A DNA stretch of 64,000 bases. Origin: Phyto melanocephala (taxonomy: Eukaryota; Arthropoda; Insecta; Diptera; Rhinophoridae). Location of the stretch: positions 59,376,968-59,440,967 of the forward strand of contig OW799234.1 in NCBI GenBank assembly GCA_941918925.1. Reading direction: 5' to 3'. Shown here piece by piece: positions 34,541-45,060 of the stretch; position 1 is the first letter of the stretch, and each line of letters starts with the position of its first letter. The notes below the pieces were generated by a model. It was not told where the DNA came from. It searched no databases and saw nothing but the letters and a program-made list of their open reading frames with translations. A program made the position numbers and the translations under genes.

Positions 34541-35009
34541 TCTATGTATTCTTAAAATTTACCATACATACTTGCATATCTCTTGTTATCACTTTACTTA
34601 TGTATGTTTTCAAGGCGCTAATCTAATAAAGCAAATATTTATGTGACACTCCTCAAAGTATGCAATACAGCACAATTCAACTTGAGAAAATAAAAGTGGC
34701 TTCAATTTGGTTTTATTCTTTTCAATAATTTAAATACGATTTTACTTTCTCCTTCGAATGGAATCCATCTCTTTAAAATGCTCACAATATTATACGGTAA
34801 AATACAAATAATAATTTTTCTATTAAATATGATTTTGCTGCGGCTATATCTCGTAATATGAAGGTCCAATTGTATACCATTTTCGTAGTAAAATATACTT
34901 ATTTTTCAGCCTGTTGTTAAAGAGAAAAAGTGACGTTTTTACTCTACCAAATGAACCTAATGCGAGAACGCGTGGTGTCATCTTTCAGTTTTTACGTTAT
35001 TTACAAATA
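34541..35009. other. Noncoding flank of the BEL element
   Basis: No gene or repeat recognised. Confidence 0.5.
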
Positions 35010-35014
35010 ATCTG

Positions 35015-35510
35015 TGTTTGTGTCTGTAATGTTTTTTACAGGCATTCAAAAAGCAAATAAAATTAAATCAATTTGTTCAATTTACAACCGCTTTATTTCA
35101 TTCCAAAATCGAACTGAACAATAATAAAATTTAAGTTGAGCAAAGACCACAAAAATATTTGGTACATAAGTATGTACATAAGTACCTCTATTTAAAATCT
35201 AAAGAGCGAACATACATACATACATATCACTTGAATATTTACTTGCAGTAATATTTATGTGCATACAGATGATACACCTTTACATACTTATATGTATGTA
35301 AGTCTCTCTTAATAAACAAGTATGTCCATATAAGGAGATGGACAACAAACAATATTTTAAACAACGTATGTATGTACATTGGTATGTATATATGTATGTA
35401 CGCTTTACGGTTATTCTTTTTTAAGCAGAAAATATAAAAATATTTTTTGCACAAGCAAATTGTAATAATAAAACTATTTGAATAATGCAGGGCCGTATCT
35501 GCGGTTAACA
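35015..35510 (-). repeat. BEL element 3' LTR
   Basis: This is the second copy of the 496-bp LTR. Its first bases on the minus strand (TGTTAA) supply the polyprotein's TAA stop codon. Confidence 0.96.
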
Positions 35511-38500
35511 TCCTCCCCCCGTTGAAGGCATAAGGCTTTCAACAGATGATTCCATTGGAAGAGCAGCAAGTTTGGTAATAGCACGTTTTATTAAACCATT
35601 ATTTGTTCGAACAATTGCAACACGAGCTACTCCATCGTCACCAAGTATTATGTCAGAAACTCGTCCTAATTGCCATCTTAAAGGTGGTTGATTGTCGTCC
35701 TTTATAAGCACCATTGTACCACAAGTTATGTTTTTACCTCTATCACGCCATTTATTGCGCTCTTGTAGCAGAGACAAGTATGAGATGCTCCATTTTTGCC
35801 AAAAAATTTGCTGCAGTTGGGAAACTTTCTGCCATCTGCTTAGGCGGTTTATATTTATATCAGCAACACTTGGTTCAACCATTGAGACTAAGGGACCACC
35901 AATTAGAAAGTGTGCTGGTGTCAGCACATCAAGATCGTTAGGATTATCAGAGATTGGAGTCAGTGGCCGTGAATTTAGCATTGCAGAAATTTGGCATACC
36001 AAAGTGCGTAGTTCATCAAATGTCAACTTATTTAGTCCAACTGTACGATAGAAATGTAGCTTAGCAGATTTTACAGCTGCCTCCCACAGTCCTCCAAAAT
36101 GAGGTGATCTTGGTGGGATAAATTTCCATTCTATATCATCCTTAAGGCACTGACTGTGAACTAATTTTTGATGCGATTCGCTTAAAAACAATTGCCTTAA
36201 ATCAGCTAACTCATTTTTAGCGCCTACAAAATTAGTCGCATTATCAGACCAGATTATTTTGGGTTTGCCTCTAGTAGCAATAAAACGCTGAAGAGCAAAC
36301 AAAAACGACGATGTCGATAAGTCCTGAACTACTTCCAGGTGTGTAGCTTTTGTGGAGAAGCATATAAAAATGGATACATAGCACTTTATAGGTGGGCGAC
36401 TTCTCACTTCAGATTTATAATAAAACGGGCCACAAAAATCTACTCCAGTAGTGTGAAATGCTTTATTTGGCCTTACTCGATCAGCAGGCAAGCTACCCAT
36501 GACATGCTCCGTTACCTTTGGTTTTACTCTGAAGCAACGTAGGCATTTAGATATAACACTGCTAATAAACTTACGGCCACCAATTGGCCAATACTGTTGT
36601 CGAATTGACGCTAATAGAAACTGTGGGCCAGCATGTAACAGCTTTTCATGAAAGTACATTATCATAGACGAAGTGAAAGGGTGGTGTTTTGGCAAAATGA
36701 TAGGATGTTGTGCATCAAAATCAAGGCACGAATGCTGAAGGCGACCTCCAACACGAATTAATCCATCAGAACCAATTACAGGCATTAACGAATGAAGTTT
36801 ACTACTAGCAGTTACACTCTGACCTTTCTTTAGAGTTCTATGTTCAGCTGCAAAATAAACGAGCTGCAAGTTTTTTATTAACAGGCGTGTTCCATTTTTT
36901 ATGTCATTTGGAGTCAATACCTTGTTTTGGCTTCTCAATTTAGGATATACGAAATTAAAAATATACGAAAATATTCGTTGCATTTTTGTAAAAGAATTGT
37001 GATACTTACACTGTATCGACAAATCCGTTATAGAGGACAGAACCAAAACATTCCGACGTCGCTCTGGTAGTTCAGAAATAAACTCCATAGTTTCAGGCCA
37101 CATTGTAGGCTCCTTACATAGAAAACTTGGCCCATTAGTCCATAAGGTTGAGGACAGCAGCTCCTTAGGTGATGCACCTCTCGATAAAATGTCAGCCGGA
37201 TTTAAGTTTGTAGGGACATAACGCCATGTCATATTGCTTGTTATGGCTTGTATTTGAGAAACTCTGTTAGATACGAAAACGTTAAAGTTTGAGGGTTGCT
37301 CTTTTAACCACGAAAGTACGATCATTGAATCGGACCAACAATGTACATCACAATTGTATGGCAACGTTTTAACAACAACGTCAACAAGTTCTGCTAAGAG
37401 ACACGCTGCAGCAAGTTCCAGTTTTGGAACCGTTAAACTTTTAAGTGGAGAAACTCTTGATTTAGAGCATAATAATGATAACTTGGTAGCAGCTTGAGAT
37501 TCAGATCTTATATATATGCATGCACCATAAGCGGTTATGCTGGCGTCACAAAAGGCATGAATTTGAATTTTGGAATTCGAGATTAAAACACAGCGCGGAA
37601 ACTTGAAATGTTGAATAGAGCTAAATTGGGATGCGTATTTGAGCCAAGCTGAATGTAGCGATTGCGGCAGACTTTCATCCCACTGCAAATTGAGTTTCCA
37701 CAAATGTTGCATAAAAATTTTTGCTTTAGTGATGACTGGACCAATTAAACCTAATGGGTCATACAGACGAGCAATAGAAGAGAGAATATAGCGCTTTGTA
37801 ACAGCTTTGCAGTCGCCAATAGGGTTAAATGAAAAGATAAAGTTGTCCGCTTTGGGATCGAAAATCAGGCCAAGTGTTTTAGTGATATCGGTACCATCAT
37901 TAAATTTTAAAAGTGTCTCGCATTGCTCTGGCGGTGTGCCCTCCAAAACGGCTTGATAATTTGAGCACCACTTTCTTATCACAAAATTACCAAGCTTTAG
38001 CAAAGCTGCAACCTGCCTTTGAATTTCTCGTACCTCTTCAACAGAATCACCACCAGACAACATGTCGTCTACGTAAAAGTCTCGATTTATGATTTTTGCA
38101 CCCACTGGAAAATTAGTTTCTTCTTCGTTCGCCAATTGCTGCATTGCTCGAATAGCCAGGAATGCTGCGGGACGTGTACCATACGTTACTGTATCCAATG
38201 AATACGTCTTGATTTCATCATCTTCGTTTTGCCTCCATAGAATACATTGTAGATAATTATCTGGGTAGGAAACACGGACGCACCTGTACATCTTGCAAAT
38301 GTCTCCACTAAGAACAACTTTGAAGCAACGAAAACGCAAAAGTGTATTAAAAAGCTTGGGCTGTATAGTCGGGCCAGCATACAATATGTCATTCAGGGAC
38401 AAACCTGTTGTGGTTTGTGCAGAACCATCAAAAACAACCCTTAATTTGGTTGATGTGCTGTCCAGCTTATAAACACAATGGTGAGGGAGAAAATATTTTT

Positions 38501-40739
38501 TCTGGGGAATCTGCGAAGAAATTAAAGACATATGGTTTAGCGAAATATACTCAGTCATAAATTCTACATATTTAGCCTTCATTTCAGGATTTCTTTTAAA
38601 TTTTCTTTCTAAGCCTTTCAAACGTTGTAAAGCACGCTCATAAGAGTCACCAAGGTTATGCCTACCACTGCCATTTATTTCAGGCAACCGAACGGAGAAC
38701 GAACCACAATCAAGACGAACTGTGTTTTTTAAAAAATGATTTTCACAAAATATTTGTTCTTCAGAAAATGAGGTACAGCTGCTAAAATTATTCTCCACTT
38801 CCCAAAAACCTTTTATTAGTGAGTACAATTTATCATCATGTTTTACGCTGGAACTAACTGCTAAGGACCATGAATGATTAGGACGAAAACTACCGCCAGA
38901 AACTACCCAACCTAATAATGTTTTTTGTAACATCGGAAGGTGCTCAGCCATTTTTATTTGTCCAACTGACATTAGCTCGAAAAACAATTCGGCCCCAATT
39001 AAAATGTCAATACGACCACATTTATCAAATGAGGGATCCGCGAGCTCTATATTATTTGGTATTTTCCAATCTAACCTATTGGAAATAATACTAGGCTGAT
39101 AATCAGTGATGCTGGGAACCACCATAGCCTTCAAGGATGTTGAATAATTTCCGCTTTTAGACTTGATTACTATGTCAACCGATTTATCAATAGTTATACT
39201 ACCATCACCAATTCCAGAAATACTTGCGATTGTCTTTTCACACTTCAAATTCAAAATGTTTTTAAATCGGGTTGTTATTAGATTAAGTTGAGATGCCGAA
39301 TCTAATATTGTACGACAAGGCACAAAGATTCCAAACTTATTTTTTACCATTATTAAAGCTGTTGCTAGGAAAACAGTTGAAGCTGACGCTGGTGGTTTTT
39401 CGGCTTTCGGGTCATAGGATGAAATAAGCACAGTTTGAGCAGAGCTGGTAGTCATAGATGAGGCAACGGAATGTTTTTCAGTGGCACTATTATTATGCAA
39501 CAGTGAATGATGTTTTGAAGAGCAATGACGACAGCAACTAGAAGTACAGTTTTTTAGCATATGGCCCTTCCTCAAACAGTTGAGGCACAATTTCATATTC
39601 TTCGCATGCTTAAAGCGTAGAGATTGTGATAAACTTAAAAAACGCGGGCAGGTATTTATAAAATGATCTTTAGAATCACAGAAAAGGCACAATTTGTTTT
39701 GAGATGAGACAGCAACATGAACATGTCGATTGATGCTATTAGATTTTTTAAAGGTGTGTAGCTTCGAACTGTTATCAATCCCCGAGTATTCACAATTTTC
39801 TGCCATCCGACACCTTTTTTCTAAAAACGTCGCGATTGACGCCCAAGTTGGCAACTCATTTATTGACAGCCCTTCTTCCCATTTTATACGTGACTTGGCG
39901 TCCAACTTTGTTGTTACCAAGTGAATCAATAAGCCATCGATAATTTGCTGTTGGTTTCCAATAGTTTGCATAGCACGCAAATGTGAATTTACACTGTCAC
40001 TCAATCGACGTAAATCAGCGGCAGATCCATTTTCAACACCCTTTACTGCGAATATTTCCTTTATATGGGTTTGAAAATTTAACAGCTTATTGTCAAAACG
40101 ATTTTTTAACAATATTAGGGCTTCATCGTAGTTATCTTCCTTTAATTCTAGAGACGCAATTGTGTCTAGGGCAACACTTTCTAAACTTGCACGCAAGTAA
40201 TGAAACTTTTCCAAAACACCCAAGTCACTATTATTATTTATAATAGTCGAGAACAGCGAAAAGAAATTAGGCCACTCCGAATATGAACCGCGAAATTTTG
40301 GTAATTGGATTTCTGGAACCTTAGTTTTGCATGAAGTTGTGTGCGACGGGGCCTCATCAAGGGAAAATTGACGAAATGTTGATGAACGTTGATTAGAATC
40401 AATTTTGCGAACTTCAGTGATTTGACGGGTTAGCTTAGCCTTCACCTCGAAAAATAACGACATAAATACCATACTGTCACTAGTGACCGATGCGCTGCAT
40501 TCATACTGCTCTATTATATCCTGTGCCTCTTCGTAATATTTATTGATTTTTTCGACGTATTCCAAACGAACAGATAGCTCCGCCTCATCGTATTCCTTAA
40601 GTTGGGATGGCGTAAGACTTTTATTAACGTCTTCAAGTTTTTTCAATGAAACAGCAACCTTGGAGAAATAGGGCAACAAATTTACCGACTTATCTGCTTC
40701 ACCAGAATTAGAAGCTTCTTCACCCTTGTTTGTGGACAT
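35505..40739 (-). CDS. BEL/Pao gag-pol polyprotein, 1744 aa
   Basis: One uninterrupted frame. I start it at the ATG at 40739 (MSTNKGEEAS); the eight codons upstream begin with GTG. Approximate residues: coiled, charged N-terminus (1-120). A gag region of the DUF1759 type starts near 145 (LPKFRGSYSEW). Two zinc knuckles follow near 350 (CLFCDSKDHFINTC) and 383 (CLNCLRKGHMLKNC). An aspartic protease has ILDSASQLNLIT near 480, with DSA in place of the usual DSG/DTG. Reverse transcriptase carries YVDD near 889. RNase H has FCDASITAYG near 1063 and WSDSMIVLSW near 1133. The integrase HHCC finger is near 1366-1395, with catalytic D near 1433 (VDFCGPF), D near 1496 (WSDNATNFVGA) and E near 1552 (LWEAAV). 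A DUF5641-type C-terminus follows, and the stop TAA is inside the 3' LTR. All catalytic motifs look intact, so the element may be competent. Confidence 0.95.
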   Translation of the reverse strand: MSTNKGEEASNSGEADKSVNLLPYFSKVAVSLKKLEDVNKSLTPSQLKEYDEAELSVRLEYVEKINKYYEEAQDIIEQYECSASVTSDSMVFMSLFFEVKAKLTRQITEVRKIDSNQRSSTFRQFSLDEAPSHTTSCKTKVPEIQLPKFRGSYSEWPNFFSLFSTIINNNSDLGVLEKFHYLRASLESVALDTIASLELKEDNYDEALILLKNRFDNKLLNFQTHIKEIFAVKGVENGSAADLRRLSDSVNSHLRAMQTIGNQQQIIDGLLIHLVTTKLDAKSRIKWEEGLSINELPTWASIATFLEKRCRMAENCEYSGIDNSSKLHTFKKSNSINRHVHVAVSSQNKLCLFCDSKDHFINTCPRFLSLSQSLRFKHAKNMKLCLNCLRKGHMLKNCTSSCCRHCSSKHHSLLHNNSATEKHSVASSMTTSSAQTVLISSYDPKAEKPPASASTVFLATALIMVKNKFGIFVPCRTILDSASQLNLITTRFKNILNLKCEKTIASISGIGDGSITIDKSVDIVIKSKSGNYSTSLKAMVVPSITDYQPSIISNRLDWKIPNNIELADPSFDKCGRIDILIGAELFFELMSVGQIKMAEHLPMLQKTLLGWVVSGGSFRPNHSWSLAVSSSVKHDDKLYSLIKGFWEVENNFSSCTSFSEEQIFCENHFLKNTVRLDCGSFSVRLPEINGSGRHNLGDSYERALQRLKGLERKFKRNPEMKAKYVEFMTEYISLNHMSLISSQIPQKKYFLPHHCVYKLDSTSTKLRVVFDGSAQTTTGLSLNDILYAGPTIQPKLFNTLLRFRCFKVVLSGDICKMYRCVRVSYPDNYLQCILWRQNEDDEIKTYSLDTVTYGTRPAAFLAIRAMQQLANEEETNFPVGAKIINRDFYVDDMLSGGDSVEEVREIQRQVAALLKLGNFVIRKWCSNYQAVLEGTPPEQCETLLKFNDGTDITKTLGLIFDPKADNFIFSFNPIGDCKAVTKRYILSSIARLYDPLGLIGPVITKAKIFMQHLWKLNLQWDESLPQSLHSAWLKYASQFSSIQHFKFPRCVLISNSKIQIHAFCDASITAYGACIYIRSESQAATKLSLLCSKSRVSPLKSLTVPKLELAAACLLAELVDVVVKTLPYNCDVHCWSDSMIVLSWLKEQPSNFNVFVSNRVSQIQAITSNMTWRYVPTNLNPADILSRGASPKELLSSTLWTNGPSFLCKEPTMWPETMEFISELPERRRNVLVLSSITDLSIQCKYHNSFTKMQRIFSYIFNFVYPKLRSQNKVLTPNDIKNGTRLLIKNLQLVYFAAEHRTLKKGQSVTASSKLHSLMPVIGSDGLIRVGGRLQHSCLDFDAQHPIILPKHHPFTSSMIMYFHEKLLHAGPQFLLASIRQQYWPIGGRKFISSVISKCLRCFRVKPKVTEHVMGSLPADRVRPNKAFHTTGVDFCGPFYYKSEVRSRPPIKCYVSIFICFSTKATHLEVVQDLSTSSFLFALQRFIATRGKPKIIWSDNATNFVGAKNELADLRQLFLSESHQKLVHSQCLKDDIEWKFIPPRSPHFGGLWEAAVKSAKLHFYRTVGLNKLTFDELRTLVCQISAMLNSRPLTPISDNPNDLDVLTPAHFLIGGPLVSMVEPSVADININRLSRWQKVSQLQQIFWQKWSISYLSLLQERNKWRDRGKNITCGTMVLIKDDNQPPLRWQLGRVSDIILGDDGVARVAIVRTNNGLIKRAITKLAALPMESSVESLMPSTGGGC
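35511..35520 (-). promoter_or_regulatory. Polypurine tract
   Basis: The minus strand reads GGGGGGAGGA directly before the 3' LTR. It also encodes the last residues (GGG) of the polyprotein, so the replication signal and coding sequence overlap. Confidence 0.9.
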
Positions 40740-40869
40740 TGCTTTCAATTTATTTAAATTCACGAAACGAAATAAACTAATATTCGAATTAATATTAATT
40801 TTCTTATATTATTCAAATGAACCGACCAATGAACTATCAATATTCGAATTAATATTGAGCTTCGAAAGA
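40740..40869 (-). other. BEL 5' leader with a duplicated 18-mer
   Basis: AATATTCGAATTAATATT occurs at 40779-40796 and again at 40839-40856 in the same orientation, 60 bp apart, between the primer-binding site and the start codon. The role is unknown; it may be a packaging or structural signal, or a small duplication. Confidence 0.6.
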
Positions 40870-40887
40870 ATCACGTCGGGGTCACCA
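40870..40887 (-). promoter_or_regulatory. Primer-binding site, tRNA-Trp
   Basis: The plus strand reads TCACGTCGGGGTCACCA, which is the 3' end of fly tRNA-Trp including CCA, as I recall it. On the minus strand TGGTGACCCCGACGTGA begins one base inside the 5' LTR. This is the start site for minus-strand DNA synthesis. Confidence 0.85.
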
Positions 40888-40888
40888 A

Positions 40889-41384
40889 TGTTTGTGTCTG
40901 TAATGTTTTTTACAGGCATTCAAAAAGCAAATAAAATTAAATCAATTTGTTCAATTTACAACCGCTTTATTTCATTCCAAAATCGAACTGAACAATAATA
41001 AAATTTAAGTTGAGCAAAGACCACAAAAATATTTGGTACATAAGTATGTACATAAGTACCTCTATTTAAAATCTAAAGAGCGAACATACATACATACATA
41101 TCACTTGAATATTTACTTGCAGTAATATTTATGTGCATACAGATGATACACCTTTACATACTTATATGTATGTAAGTCTCTCTTAATAAACAAGTATGTC
41201 CATATAAGGAGATGGACAACAAACAATATTTTAAACAACGTATGTATGTACATTGGTATGTATATATGTATGTACGCTTTACGGTTATTCTTTTTTAAGC
41301 AGAAAATATAAAAATATTTTTTGCACAAGCAAATTGTAATAATAAAACTATTTGAATAATGCAGGGCCGTATCTGCGGTTAACA
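40889..41384 (-). repeat. BEL element 5' LTR
   Basis: On the minus strand it starts TGTTAACCGCAG and ends CACAAACA. It matches 35015-35510 at a constant offset of 5874 bp. It contains TATG/CATA-rich sequence. The 90-residue frame on the minus strand is present identically in both LTRs and is not a gene. Confidence 0.96.
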
Positions 41385-41389
41385 ATCTG

Positions 41390-41939
41390 CTTATTTGTAT
41401 TTGGTTTTTGAAACTTTACTAAGGCATTTAATTGAAAATTTGTTTCGAATTTACTAATTATTAAAATAAAATCATTGTACATGCGCATCTGATTGAATAA
41501 AAATTAGTAGACTACCAACAAAATCATGCGTTCATGGAACAGAGGCATTATTTTCAGTTCTATAATCATATAATCGGAAAATAAATTCAATTACCTATTA
41601 ATTTTAAAGAAATGAAAAAGTTGATAAAAAAAAATATTTATTTATTCATTTACTTATTTATAAGGAAAAATACAGTAAGTACAACAAGATATAATTTGGG
41701 AAGATGAAGGCAAAAAATAATATCTTACAATTATACTGTCTCGAATATAAAAATTTAATATTGTTACAAATAATAATATATGTATATGGGTCATTTCGCC
41801 TCAAGTGTACCAACATTGGAAACCGATGTTTTCCTATTGAAACTCAGAAACAAATTTTTAACAAGATCGGTCAAAAACTCTCTGGGATATAAGGGGTCAA
41901 AATTTAACATTTTGTCCAAGTAGGTGTTTTATCTCATCC
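41390..41939. other. Noncoding stretch downstream of the BEL element
   Basis: AT-rich. The 62-residue frame at 41704-41892 ends FRLKCTNIGNRCFPIE and may be part of the decayed coding segment that follows, but I cannot place it. Confidence 0.4.
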
Positions 41940-41945
41940 CTGTAA

Positions 41946-42209
41946 CATATTACCTATTGCACTCAGCAAAATTGTGTTTTGGTAGGAAGCAGTGGAACTC
42001 ACAGAGTATGCGTTTGCATTTACCATGAAAATGTTAAACTGATGCTGAAAGAAATCAACTTAAAGTTCTTAACTGATAATTCGCCATATAATTTACACGA
42101 TTACCGCGACTGCTTTAAATTGACTATGTGTCCTAATGCAGCAACCTCTTGTCACTTAGGTGAATGTTCAAAGTGCCCGGGAACCACATTCATCAAAGAA
42201 GCTATCTAA
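41946..42209 (+). pseudogene. Cys-rich fragment of an unclassified, probably transposon-encoded protein
   Basis: The open frame runs without stops from about 41946 and has no ATG. It reads CVLVGSSGTHRVCVCIYHEN, then YRDCFKLTMCPNAATSCHLG and ECSKCPG. The pattern of CxC, H, C, CxnC and CxxC suggests a zinc-binding module. From memory, similar GSHSVCVC..H and C..CPG phrases occur in uncharacterised proteins scattered in insect and cnidarian genomes, which I take to be transposon-derived; this needs a search. Flanking sequence in the same frame is closed, so this is a fragment. It lies next to a non-LTR fragment on the opposite strand. Confidence 0.45.
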
Positions 42210-42229
42210 ACTATTTGGGACAAATTTTG

Positions 42230-43010
42230 CTGAGAGCAATAGGTTATAAGAACGAACCATTATAAATTTGATATGGAAACTGAGATATTCTGCTATTTCT
42301 TGAACGTCCGTAAACATATCTAGCAACGTTATTGAAAGCAACCTTAAGTTATTATTGTAACCTCATTAAGTCGCAACCTGAAAACAATTCACATCCATAC
42401 ATTAGAGTGGCTTGGCAAGCGTAATGCGGATATTAATTTGTGTAAAATGCTGAGTCATCCAAGGATTCCTGAGCATAGTGTGTACTTTTTCACACTTGAC
42501 ATTTACATTACTTGACCATGAAAGGCTTTTATTAAAAATTACTCCCAGATTTTTGGGACTTTCATCAAGTTTAATCATAGAACAACTAATGATTATTGGT
42601 GGCATTCTAGACTTTAGATCATATTGTTTGCTTATAATCATTGACTTTGATTTTTTTTGCATTCGCAATTAAAATAAAATAATAATTTATTTATGCATTC
42701 ACTAATATTAGATGGCGATGTCTTCTGCGTACATCTTCACTTCACAGTCGTTAAGTTTATATGGTAAGTCATTCGAATTCAAAAAAAGAAATTGTATTGA
42801 AATCCTTATTTTATAATGGAAAAGAATATTATTCAAAAGCAAGAATAGAAACATCCTTAACTCTAATCTTACCAACATGTATCTACAAAACACCTCGTGG
42901 TGTTTGATTGATAAATTTAATTTGGATGGTAATTTAAACAATTTCTGTATCAAATATAGCACACTTACTTGTAACTCGTAAAGCATAGGGCCCAAATTAT
43001 TCTTAATCAC
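42230..43010 (-). pseudogene. Non-LTR retrotransposon reverse-transcriptase fragment
   Basis: On the minus strand the upstream part ends NDLPYKLNDCEVKMYAEDIAI, the RT block around the catalytic YADD with Glu in place of the first Asp. After a gap comes SMIKLDESPKNLGVIFNKSL, then MLRNPWMTQHF and NIRITLAKPL. A frameshift is followed by a LMYGCELF-like and VAFNNVARYVYG-like piece. This order is typical of the RT C-terminal half of non-LTR elements. Several stops and frameshifts make it dead, and the clade is not assigned. Confidence 0.7.
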
Positions 43011-44659
43011 ATTTTAAAGAAGTTTTCTAAACATGAAATCAAGATGATTTTGTTATTCGTTTTTCTTTATTTATTAACTTTTGACAACGTAAGCCCAAAC
43101 TTTGAAAGCATGCATTTTAGAGCAAAGATTTTTTTAAAGACTAGATGTCGTGCTTTTTGGATTTTGTCGCTCTGGGAATACTTAAGTATATTAAGCCTTG
43201 TTCCACAAATATTACCACTTGAATCAAGAGCAAATAAGCGTTCTGCCCTGATGTTTATTTTAGAACATAACCCACTGAATGTTTGGGACTGCTAATTCAA
43301 CATATTCACAGTTATCCCCAATAAAAAGATCAACTTCAATAGATGTAACAATTCCGTATTTTAAAACAGTTCAAAAACTGCAGCAAAGTAAACTTTTCCG
43401 CGATAAGATCTCGTTTAGAAAATAAAGCTCTAAACAATTGTTGGTTGCCATATACATAATTTATTATTTATTAATTTTCTATAAGAGATAAAGTCATTTC
43501 TTACGTGCAACACTGCAATGACAATAACCAACAATTTGATTTCACTTGGAATGCAGACTTTTTTAACACTTTTAGCATTTTGTTTTTGCTTATTTTAACA
43601 AAACAAACACCTTTAAATATCTGACTTTTATACAAACATAAATATACTATAATTATGCCATACATATCTATGAATAAGTATTTTTATACACACACACACA
43701 CATCCATGTATACATTCATACATTGATGCTCATTTAAAAGGAGGCAAAAATAATAATAATCAGGCTTATGAACCAACACATTTATGTACATATTTTTCGT
43801 CTATTGAAATATGGGGCGTACGAAGAGTTGTCACCAAAGTTGTCATATCTATACTTATACATTTAATTCTAACATTTATTGTCACACTAAATACATACAC
43901 CACTTACTATGACTTGCTCTTCCTATTCGCATTTATTGTAGTGTAATACATAAAACATATTTGTATGACACGTCGCCCAAAAAAAATATTCCGAAATAAA
44001 AATTATTATGCGCATTAGTATCAACTCATTAGTTTCACAGAAGGACAACTATAATCTATGAAAATGAATGAAAAATATTTTATTAAATTAAAAGCAAATG
44101 AGAAGAAATAAAACTTCCTTCGAGAGCAAAAGCCTACAAAAACTTTTACAAATTATTATGATGAGATTATAATTTTTTTATACTTTTATTATAAATAAAT
44201 TAAGTTAGAAAAATGTAGGAGTTTCCCTTCTTACAAGGATATGTTCTGATATTAGTTCGAGTAGAAGTAGAAGCATGAATATGAGTAGAAAAGTAGAACA
44301 CAAATATAAACTGTACCACTAGAGCAAAGATACAACTTTATATATAGAAGTCAAGTGATCGAAGCAGCAGGTTTTTTTTATACATTATCGATATAAGCCG
44401 TTAAAATCGATCCAAGTTAAGAAATATTAAGCTTACAGTTTGCCATTAGACCTGTTACAAGTCAAAGTATTTTTTATTAGAAAACTATCTACATAATTTT
44501 ATCAAAGATATTATTTAAATACTGATTCAACGTTCAATAATTGCACTACTTACTATTAGGTAATGAACTACATTTCAACTAAATACAGGTATAACTTTTT
44601 AAGTGGCAACACTTTAAAACGCTTTAAAATTGTGCAAATTATTTTGAAATACGGTCACC
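43011..44659. other. Noncoding stretch, no confident gene
   Basis: The minus strand at about 43080-43300 has a short frame containing INIRAERLFALDSSGNICG that may belong to the adjacent retrotransposon, but I cannot place it. A CA microsatellite lies at about 43689-43704. The rest is AT-rich. Confidence 0.4.
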
Positions 44660-45060
44660 ATATCCGTCTATGTTGAGACACCGTTAGATTCAGAAAAACT
44701 GACTGTGCGCTATATAGGCTGGTGGAATCATTGGTCCGCTATAGAACAATAACTACTGCCTTTTTCAATCGTCAATTGAACAACCTTGATGTGCAGGACC
44801 TGTGGTTTCAACGAGACCTGTCACACAGCTTGTGCCACAGTTTATTTATTAAACAAAACGTTTAATTAACGCATAGTTCCACGTTTCGAAATGATTGTCA
44901 ACTTGGAGGACATCATTGGCTGCCGATATATGATATACAGCCACAACTGTTAAAAAAAACTCTTAGAAAATTTGACTGCTAGATTAGACTACGTCCGAGC
45001 TAGCGACGGTAATATGCCAGAAATCACATTTTTATTATATTTGCCAGGAGCTTATCTTTC
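44660..45060 (+). pseudogene. Very decayed rosa-like mariner transposase remnant
   Basis: Across shifting frames of the plus strand one can read AGGIIGPL, LNNLDVQDLWFQ and TCHTA-like text (44800-44840), then LLENLTARLDYVRAS near 44960-45005. These match in order the middle and C-terminal parts of the rosa-like transposase at 19289. Stops and indels are frequent, and no inverted ends were found. Confidence 0.55.

Larger units (their letters stand above)
35015..41384 (-). mobile_element. Full-length BEL/Pao LTR retrotransposon, 6370 bp
   Basis: Two 496-bp LTRs (35015-35510 and 40889-41384) appear identical base for base. They have TG..CA ends and are flanked by ATCTG at 35010-35014 and 41385-41389, a 5-bp target duplication. 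Reading on the minus strand the order is 5' LTR, tRNA-Trp primer-binding site, leader, one long gag-pol frame, polypurine tract and 3' LTR. No env frame is present. Identical LTRs and an uninterrupted frame point to very recent insertion and possible activity (inference). Confidence 0.96.

Noticed and set aside
34357..34626. 89-residue frame
   Set aside because: It reads straight through both arms of a foldback MITE.
35239..35511. 90-residue frame present identically at 41113-41385
   Set aside because: It lies in both LTRs; identity reflects LTR duplication, not a gene.
43044..43295. 83-residue plus-strand frame
   Set aside because: No motif; the opposite strand gives a more coding-like but equally unplaceable fragment.
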